Shown here one piece after another: positions 58,605 through 64,000 of a stretch of 64,000 bases of DNA (the first letter of the stretch is position 1; every line of letters begins with the position of its first letter). This stretch comes from Kitasatospora sp. NBC_01246 (GTDB taxonomy: Bacteria; Actinomycetota; Actinomycetes; Streptomycetales; Streptomycetaceae). A program made the position numbers and the translations under genes. The stretch lies in NCBI RefSeq assembly GCF_036226505.1, contig NZ_CP108484.1, forward strand, positions 2,604,001 to 2,668,000, read 5' to 3'. The notes under the pieces were generated by a model. The model had not been told where the DNA came from and ran no database searches. It worked only from the letters and a program-made list of their open reading frames with translations.

Positions 58605-59510
58605 TCAGCCCTGCTGCTGCCAGGTCGGCTGCTGCTGGTAGCCGTACTGGTCGTACTGCGGCTGCTGGGGGATGCCCTGCTGCTGCGGGTAGGGCTGGTG
58701 CTGCTGGTCGGCCTGCTGCTGCCACTGCTGCTGGGCCTGCTGCGCCTGCTGGGCCTGGTCGTAGCCGTACTGGTCGGGCTGCTGCTGGTAACCGCCGTAC
58801 GCGTCCACCTGCGGCTGCTGCTGGTAGCCCGCGTACGGGTCCGGCTGCTGCTGGTAGGTGCCGTAGCCCTGGTCGTAGGCGAAGGCCGGCTGCTGCTGGG
58901 CCTGCCACTGCTGCTGGCCGTTCGCGTCCCAGCCGGGCTGCTGCTGCGAGGTGTCGTAGCCGGCCTGGTAGGCCTCGGCGTAGGGGTCGGGCTGGGCCGG
59001 TGGCGCGGGCTGCTGCTGCTCGTAGTAGCCGGGGGTGTAGACGCCGTCGGCGGCGATCTCCTGCATCTCGAAGGCGGCGGTCTGCTCGACGGCCGGGACG
59101 TCCTCGGCCACCGGGGCCGGGGCCGGGCTCTCCTCGACCGCGCTGACCGTGCCGATCCGGTCGGCCGCCACCGCGGTGGCCACCACCGCGCCACCGGTCA
59201 GCGCGCCCAGCAGGGGCACCCTGGCCAGCGGGCCGGGCAGTCCGCCGTCGGCCCGGCGCAGCGACCAGCCGGCCGCGTAGCCGCGTTTCACGGAGAGGGT
59301 GACGAGGGTCTGGCCGACCGCGAAGAGGGCCGCGCCCGCGCCGATCAGCGGGACCGAACCGGCCGCCATCCCGGCCGGCACGCCGAGGAAGCCGGTCAGG
59401 GCGAGGGCGCGCCAGTGCACCGGCGCGCGGTTCTGCAGCAGCAGCTCGGCCAGCAGCCAGAGCGCCACGACCGCCAACGCGCCGTACAGCAGCAGGTATC
59501 CGATGCCCAT
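58605..59510 (-). CDS. Membrane protein with prion-like Gln/Tyr-rich tail
   Basis: A 301-aa protein. Residues 1-115 carry about four hydrophobic segments (LLLYGALAVVALWLLAELLL, WRALALTGFLGVPAGMAAGS, LIGAGAALFAVGQTLVTLSV and LLGALTGGAVVATAVAADRI). From about 161 to the end the chain is low complexity: 54 of 141 residues are Gln, with Tyr, Pro, Gly and Asp, and four YQQQP units. It resembles prion-like, phase-separating tails. The DNA shows CTG/CTG-type codon runs on the plus strand. Function unknown; it is next to metF. Confidence 0.75.
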   Translation of the reverse strand: MGIGYLLLYGALAVVALWLLAELLLQNRAPVHWRALALTGFLGVPAGMAAGSVPLIGAGAALFAVGQTLVTLSVKRGYAAGWSLRRADGGLPGPLARVPLLGALTGGAVVATAVAADRIGTVSAVEESPAPAPVAEDVPAVEQTAAFEMQEIAADGVYTPGYYEQQQPAPPAQPDPYAEAYQAGYDTSQQQPGWDANGQQQWQAQQQPAFAYDQGYGTYQQQPDPYAGYQQQPQVDAYGGYQQQPDQYGYDQAQQAQQAQQQWQQQADQQHQPYPQQQGIPQQPQYDQYGYQQQPTWQQQG

Positions 59511-59643
59511 CCGCCCGCTACCTCCAGTCGCGTGCCCGCGCGCGCCGCGCGTGTTCGGCGACTGTACCGGTTGAACGGTCCGGGTACCGCATTGCGTTCC
59601 CGGCCGGAACGGCGGGCCCGGCCGGCCGGGAACGGCGGCCCGC

Positions 59644-60558
59644 TCAGCGCTGGTGCAGGCCGAGGTTCTGGTAGATCTCCAGCGTCGCGGTCGAGTGGTT
59701 GAGCGTGATGAAGTGCAGCCCGGGGGCGCCCTCCGCCAGCAGCCGCTCGGACATCGCGGTGGCGTGCTCCATGCCGATCGCGCGCAGCGCGGCCGGGTCG
59801 TCGATCGCGGCGCGCAGCCGCTCCTCCAGGTCGGGCGGGAAGGCCGAGCCGCTCAGCTGGGGGAAGCGCTCCAGCTGCTTGGCGTTGGTGACCGGCATGA
59901 TCTCCGGGATGATCGGCGCCTCGCAGCCCGCCGCCGCGACCCGGTCGCGCAGCCGCAGGTAGTCGTCGACCTCGAAGAACATCTGGGTGATCGCGTAGTC
60001 GGCCCCGGAGCGGATCTTCGCCACGAAGTGCCGGATGTCCTCGTCCCAGTCGGTCGAGCGCGGGTGCATGTTCGGCGAGGCCGCGACGCCCACGCAGAAG
60101 TCGCCGATCCCCTTGATCAGCTCCACCAGCTCGTAGGCGTAGGTGACGCCGTCCGGGTGGCTGACCCACTCGCCCGTCGGGTCGCCGGGCGGGTCGCCGC
60201 GCACCGCGAGGACGTTGCGCACGCCCTGGTCGGCGTACTGGCCGATGATGTTGCGCAGCTCGGCGACCGAGTGGTCCACCGCGGTCAGGTGCGCCACCGG
60301 GGTGAGGGTGGTCTCGGTGGCGATCCGCCCGACCATGTTGACCGTGCGCTCGCGCGAGGAGCCGCCGGCTCCGTACGTCATGCAGACGAAGTTGGGGTCG
60401 AGCGGTTCGAGGCGGCGGATGGCGTCCCAGAGGCGCTGCTCACCGACCTCGGTCCGCGGGGGCATGAACTCGAAGGAGAAGGACCGCTTGCCGGCCGCCA
60501 GAAGCTCGCGGACCGTCGAAGCGCGGTCTGTTCTGGTGGAAGCGATGCCGAGTGCCAT
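59644..60558 (-). CDS. metF: 5,10-methylenetetrahydrofolate reductase
   Basis: A 304-aa FAD-dependent TIM-barrel enzyme that makes 5-methyltetrahydrofolate for methionine synthesis. [20 protein letters not shown] contains the catalytic glutamate, [13 protein letters not shown] binds FAD, and [13 protein letters not shown] is the adenine-binding turn; [15 protein letters not shown] and [15 protein letters not shown] are typical. Length is normal for the bacterial form. It is divergent from the polyprenyl synthase gene; no cobalamin or SAM riboswitch is visible in the 175-bp gap. Confidence 0.96.
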   Translation of the reverse strand: MALGIASTRTDRASTVRELLAAGKRSFSFEFMPPRTEVGEQRLWDAIRRLEPLDPNFVCMTYGAGGSSRERTVNMVGRIATETTLTPVAHLTAVDHSVAELRNIIGQYADQGVRNVLAVRGDPPGDPTGEWVSHPDGVTYAYELVELIKGIGDFCVGVAASPNMHPRSTDWDEDIRHFVAKIRSGADYAITQMFFEVDDYLRLRDRVAAAGCEAPIIPEIMPVTNAKQLERFPQLSGSAFPPDLEERLRAAIDDPAALRAIGMEHATAMSERLLAEGAPGLHFITLNHSTATLEIYQNLGLHQR

Positions 60559-60733
60559 GGGGGCAGGTTAACCGTCGGCCGAAGGACACGGACAACCCGG
60601 TTCCAGGTATTGAGACAACTGGTGGACGACCGTCCGCTTTCGGTCCGAACGGGTGCACGGCCCTGCCCGACGGCCGTTCGCGGCCCTCCGGCTAGGCTTG
60701 CCGGACCCCCAGCGAACCCTCCGGAGCCTCATC

Positions 60734-61840
60734 GTGACCTCGTCCAGCAACCGGCCGGCCAACCCGATCGACGTGGAGGACGTGCGCGAGCGCGTCAACG
60801 CCGCGCTCGCCGGGTTCATGGACGGCCAGTCGGCCCTGCTCGGGAAGATCTCCCCGCAGCTGGCGCCCGCCGTCGAGGCCCTGCGCGACTTCCTGCTGGA
60901 CGGCGGCAAGCGGCTGCGCCCGGCGTTCTGCTACTGGGGCTGGCGCGGCGCCGGCGGCCCGGCCGCCGGCGAGGCCATCGCGCACGCCGCGGCCGCCCTG
61001 GAGCTGCTGCAGGCCAGCGCGCTGGTCCACGACGACCTGATGGACCGCAGCGACACCCGGCGCGGCCTGCCCTCCGTGCACCGCCGCTTCGAGGCGCTGC
61101 ACCGCGCGAGCGGCTGGCGGGGCGACCGCGAGCAGTTCGGCGCCTCGGCGGCCGTGCTCCTCGGCGACCTGCTGCTGATCTGGTGCGACGAGCTGTTCCT
61201 GCGCTCGGGCCTGGACCCGGCCGCGGTGCTGGCCGCCAAGCCGGTGTTCGACCTGATGCGCACCGAGGTCATGGTCGGCCAGTACCTGGACGTCCTGGAG
61301 CCGGTCGCCGGGGACTCCACCGACGAGGGCGCGCTGGACCGGGCACGGACCGTGCTGCACTACAAGTCAGCCAAGTACACGATCGAGCGGCCGCTGCAGG
61401 TCGGCGCGCTGCTGGCGGGCGCCGGGCCGGAGCTGGTCGAGGCTTACGGCGCGTTCGGCCTACCGCTGGGCGAGGCCTTCCAGCTCCGTGACGACCTGCT
61501 CGGCGTCTTCGGGGACCCGGCGGTCACCGGCAAGCCGGCCGGGGACGACCTGCGCGAGGGCAAGCGGACGCTGCTGGTCGCGCACGCCATGCGGGGGCTG
61601 CCCGCCGCCGACGCCCGCCACCTGGACGACCGGCTCGGCGCGCCGGACCTGGCGCCCGAGGAGGTGTCCCGGCTGCGCGAGCTGGTCGGGCGCAGCGGCG
61701 CGCCCGAGCTGGTGGAGCGGCGGATCGAGGAGCTGATGCGGCAGTCGCTGGCCGCGCTGGAGGCGGCCCCGCTGGCCGACCGGCGGGCCCGCGAGGTGCT
61801 GCTGGCACTGGCCGAGGCCGCCACCGTCCGCAAGTACTGA
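60734..61840 (+). CDS. Polyprenyl diphosphate synthase
   Basis: A 368-aa trans-isoprenyl diphosphate synthase that condenses isopentenyl diphosphate with an allylic primer. The first Asp-rich motif is DDLMD (100-104), the second begins FQLRDDLLGVFGD; GGKRLRPAF and KSAKYTIERP are also conserved. The first motif DDxxD without insertion and the residues before it (ASALVHDDLMD) suggest a short- to medium-chain product such as geranylgeranyl diphosphate; chain length cannot be fixed by eye. GTG at 60734 has GGAG seven bases upstream. Confidence 0.92.
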   Translation: MTSSSNRPANPIDVEDVRERVNAALAGFMDGQSALLGKISPQLAPAVEALRDFLLDGGKRLRPAFCYWGWRGAGGPAAGEAIAHAAAALELLQASALVHDDLMDRSDTRRGLPSVHRRFEALHRASGWRGDREQFGASAAVLLGDLLLIWCDELFLRSGLDPAAVLAAKPVFDLMRTEVMVGQYLDVLEPVAGDSTDEGALDRARTVLHYKSAKYTIERPLQVGALLAGAGPELVEAYGAFGLPLGEAFQLRDDLLGVFGDPAVTGKPAGDDLREGKRTLLVAHAMRGLPAADARHLDDRLGAPDLAPEEVSRLRELVGRSGAPELVERRIEELMRQSLAALEAAPLADRRAREVLLALAEAATVRKY

Positions 61841-61898
61841 GCCGGGTGTCCGAAAAACGGGCACCCGGACGTACCGGGAACGGCGGCAGCCGTCCGGA

Positions 61899-62549
61899 TC
61901 AGACCGCGCGCAGCCGCCGGGCGAACGCGGCGGCCGCCGCCCGCGGGTCGTCCGCGGCGGTGATCGCGCGGACCACCACGACCCGGCTCGCCCCGGCCGC
62001 CAGCACCTCGTCCAGGTTGCCGAGGTCGATGCCGCCGATCGCGAACCACGGCCGGTCGGTGCTCTGCTTCGCCGCGTACGAGACCAGGCCGAGGCCGGGC
62101 GCGTGGCGGCCCGGCTTGGTCGGGGTGGGCCAGACCGGGCCGGTGCAGAAGTAGTCGACGCCGGGCTCGACGAGCGCCGCGTCGACCTCGGACTCGGCGT
62201 GGCAGGACCGGCCGATCAGTACGTCCTCGCCGAGGATCGCCCGGGCGGCGGGCACCGGCAGGTCGTCCTGCCCGAGGTGCAGCACGTCGGGCCGGGCCGC
62301 GTGCGCGACGTCGGCGCGGTCGTTGACGGCGAGCAGCTTGCCGTGGCGGCGGCAGGCGTCGGCGAAGACCTCCAGGGCCGCCAGTTCCTGCTTGGCCTCC
62401 AGGCCCTTGTCGCGGAGCTGGACGATGTCCACCCCGCCGGCCAGCGCCGCGTCCAGGAACGCGGCGAGGTCGCCCTGCTCGCGGCGCGCGTCGGTGCAGA
62501 GGTAGAGCCGGGCGTCGGCGAGGCGCCGGCGCGGTGTGTCCGCCGCCAT
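61899..62549 (-). CDS. thiE: Thiamine-phosphate synthase
   Basis: A 216-aa TIM-barrel enzyme that joins HMP-diphosphate with the thiazole phosphate to make thiamine monophosphate. Conserved segments: [98 protein letters not shown] and [15 protein letters not shown]. The cysteine in GRSCH replaces the usual Ser/Thr. The ATG shares one base with the stop of the upstream Rv2175c-type gene (TGATG). No THI-box riboswitch is seen before the pair. Confidence 0.95.
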   Translation of the reverse strand: MAADTPRRRLADARLYLCTDARREQGDLAAFLDAALAGGVDIVQLRDKGLEAKQELAALEVFADACRRHGKLLAVNDRADVAHAARPDVLHLGQDDLPVPAARAILGEDVLIGRSCHAESEVDAALVEPGVDYFCTGPVWPTPTKPGRHAPGLGLVSYAAKQSTDRPWFAIGGIDLGNLDEVLAAGASRVVVVRAITAADDPRAAAAAFARRLRAV

Positions 62550-62914
62550 CAGATCAGCATCGCCTGGGCGCGGCGCTTCACCTCGGTGCCGCGGTTCTCC
62601 TGCAGCGCCTGGATCGGGCTGCCGGGCAGCGACGGGTCCTCGGTGAAGAGCCACTCCAGGATCTCCGCGTCGTTGTACCCGCAGTCGCGCAGCACCGTCA
62701 GGGTGCCGGACAGGTGCTTGACCAGGCCCGGGCCGTCGATGAAGGCGGCCGGCACCTGGAGCGACCTGTTCGGGCCGCGGCGGACGGCGATCAGCCCGCC
62801 GTTCTTGACCAGGTCGCGCACCTCGGTGACCCGGACCCCCCACTGCTCCGAGATGTCGGGCAGGTACATCCAGTCGGTGACCAGGGATTCAATCTTGCTT
62901 TCGATCTCACTCAC
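62549..62914 (-). CDS. Rv2175c-type DNA-binding protein
   Basis: A 121-aa protein matching mycobacterial Rv2175c: an N-terminal winged helix-turn-helix ([20 protein letters not shown]), [20 protein letters not shown], and a C-terminal domain with [20 protein letters not shown] and [20 protein letters not shown]. In Mycobacterium the protein binds DNA and is phosphorylated by the Ser/Thr kinase PknL on an N-terminal threonine; the N-terminus here ([15 protein letters not shown]) has a Thr and Ser residues. The GTG at 62914 is chosen; a longer frame reaches 62953. It overlaps thiE by one base. Confidence 0.85.
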   Translation of the reverse strand: MSEIESKIESLVTDWMYLPDISEQWGVRVTEVRDLVKNGGLIAVRRGPNRSLQVPAAFIDGPGLVKHLSGTLTVLRDCGYNDAEILEWLFTEDPSLPGSPIQALQENRGTEVKRRAQAMLI

Positions 62915-62966
62915 GTCACCAGACTGCCACCTCCGGGGCCCGCCGCGCACCAACCGGCCCCGCGGA

Positions 62967-64000
62967 CTACCCCGCTACGGCCGACTTCAGGGCCACCGCC
63001 GGGTCCGCCGCGCGGACCGGATCGAGCACCGCGGCGCGCTCGACCAGCCGGCGGCCCTGGGTGAGATCGCGCGGGCGGTCCACCGTCAGCAGGGCCCGCA
63101 GCACGCCGTCCCGCAGCCAGAGCACCGCCCAGGACGGGTCCTGCGGGGAGCCGCGCCAGAGCAGTTCGTCACCCTCGCCGTGCCGCCCGGCGTACTGCAC
63201 CGTCCGGCCGAACTGCTCCGACCAGAAGTACGGCACCGGGTCGTACGCCACCTCCGCGCCGAGCACGGCGGCGGCCGCCGCCGCACCGGACTGCAGCGCG
63301 TGGTCCCAGTGCTGGACGGTCAGCCGGGCGCCGGCGCGGGCCGACGGGTAGCTCACGCAGTCGCCGGCCGCGTGGACGCCCGGCAGCGTGGTGCGCAGCC
63401 GCTCGTCGACCAGGATCGCGCCGGCGGCGTCCAGCGCGACCCCGGAGCCGGCCAGCCAGCCGGTCGCCGGGCGGGCGCCGATGCCGACCACCACCTCGTC
63501 GGCGGGCAGGTGCGAGCCGTCCGCCAGCAGCACCGCGCCGGACTCGACCGCCGCGACGCCCACCCCGCAGCGCAGCTCCACCCCGGCCTCGGCGTACCAG
63601 GCCGCCATCGCCCCGCCGATCACGGCCGGCAGCGCGCCGGGCACGGGCGCCGGGCCGGCCTCGACGACGGTGACCTCGCAGCCGGCCGCCCGGGCGGCGG
63701 TGGCCACCTCGGCGCCGATCCAGCCCGCGCCCACCAGGACCAGGCGCAGGCCGGGCCGGAGCAGGGCGCGCAGCGCCAGCGCGTCGTCCAGGGTGTGCAG
63801 CAGGTGGGCGCGCTCGGCGCCGGGCAGGGCGCGCGGGGCGGCGCCGGTGGCGATCACCAGGGCGTCGTACGGCAGGTCGCCGCCGTCGGTGCGCAGCACG
63901 CCGGGGGTGAGGCCGGTGGCGCGGCGGCCGGTGAGCAGTTCGACGCCGAGCTGCGCGAGGTCGAGGTCGAGCGGGGTGGCGTCGGCCTTGCCGAGCAGCA
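62967..64000 (-). CDS. Ferredoxin reductase-type FAD/NAD(P)H oxidoreductase (5' truncated)
   Basis: The C-terminal ~344 codons of a pyridine nucleotide-disulphide-type flavoprotein; the start lies beyond the window. Visible features: DALVIATGAAPRALPG, the NAD(P)H-binding RLVLVGAGWIGAEVATAARA with the acidic VTVVEAGPAPVP, the FAD contact TTLPGVHAAGDCVSYPS, and the reductase C-domain with PYFWSEQFGRTVQYAGRHGE. This is the layout of ferredoxin/rubredoxin reductases of dioxygenase and P450 systems. Upstream residues LLGKADATPLDLDLAQLGVE continue the frame to the window edge. Partner unknown. Confidence 0.85.
   Translation of the reverse strand, partial: LLGKADATPLDLDLAQLGVELLTGRRATGLTPGVLRTDGGDLPYDALVIATGAAPRALPGAERAHLLHTLDDALALRALLRPGLRLVLVGAGWIGAEVATAARAAGCEVTVVEAGPAPVPGALPAVIGGAMAAWYAEAGVELRCGVGVAAVESGAVLLADGSHLPADEVVVGIGARPATGWLAGSGVALDAAGAILVDERLRTTLPGVHAAGDCVSYPSARAGARLTVQHWDHALQSGAAAAAAVLGAEVAYDPVPYFWSEQFGRTVQYAGRHGEGDELLWRGSPQDPSWAVLWLRDGVLRALLTVDRPRDLTQGRRLVERAAVLDPVRAADPAVALKSAVAG

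Noticed and set aside
60559..60733. Cobalamin or SAM riboswitch between metF and the polyprenyl synthase gene
   Set aside because: No B12-box, SAM-motif or long structured leader is visible in the 175 bp.

Overview
The window is about 74 % GC with GC-rich third codon positions, dense co-directional gene blocks with 1-4 bp overlaps, GTG/TTG starts and Tat/Streptomyces-type gene families. Gene content and order (dnaE ... lspA, ileS, divIVA, yggT, sepF, yggS, pgeF, ftsZ, ftsQ, murG, ftsW, murD, mraY, murF, murE, ftsI, ftsL, rsmH) are those of the chromosomal core of a streptomycete (Streptomyces or Kitasatospora). This is a host chromosome, with no phage, plasmid, IS element, CRISPR array, tRNA or rRNA seen.

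Layout. 1-5,170: end of a LON-domain protein, a YbaK deacylase, a DUF2567 membrane protein, an ABC-2 exporter pair and a NYN-domain protein. 5,171-8,547: asd, a dapA-like aldolase and a divergent LysR regulator. 8,579-17,645: dnaE, a DUF2252 protein, a repeat-type hypothetical, a dienelactone-hydrolase-like protein and a Tat-exported PhoD phosphatase with a candidate PHO box. 17,712-21,415: an ABC permease translationally coupled to an unusual protein that joins an extracellular S15/CocE-type hydrolase to a cytoplasmic ABC ATPase. 21,549-21,886: remnant of an MscS-like channel gene. 21,942-24,872: GNAT, rluD, lspA and a DksA/TraR-type zinc-finger protein.

24,960-28,447 holds ileS behind an actinobacterial translational T-box (isoleucine specifier ATC, ultrashort stem I, anti-Shine-Dalgarno switch). 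From 28,655 to 47,357 the whole minus strand is the division and cell-wall (dcw) cluster plus its growth-pole partners. divIVA, yggT and sepF lie 3' of ftsZ, and murC is absent as is usual for Streptomyces. RsmH, FtsL and FtsI come first, then the cytoplasmic Mur ligases and MraY, FtsW/MurG/FtsQ, FtsZ, and last the SepF Z-ring anchor and DivIVA polar scaffold. ftsZ has its own regulatory region (perfect inverted repeat, HrdB-like promoter, GACAC motifs).

47,944-62,914: beta-carbonic anhydrase; a MoxR / DUF58 / transglutaminase three-gene operon; DUF3040; a methyltransferase; an SAV_6107-type HEPN protein; DUF4126; a phytoene-desaturase-like oxidoreductase; a membrane protein with a prion-like Gln/Tyr-rich tail; metF; a polyprenyl diphosphate synthase; thiE with an overlapping Rv2175c-type regulator. 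The window ends inside a ferredoxin-reductase-type flavoprotein.

I see no clearly new defence or biosynthetic system. The most unusual items are the hydrolase-ABC fusion, the low-complexity extensions of three envelope/pole proteins (FtsI, DivIVA and the Gln-rich protein), the decayed channel gene, and several dyad or repeat elements in division-gene promoter regions. Statements about related genomes are from memory; no search was run.
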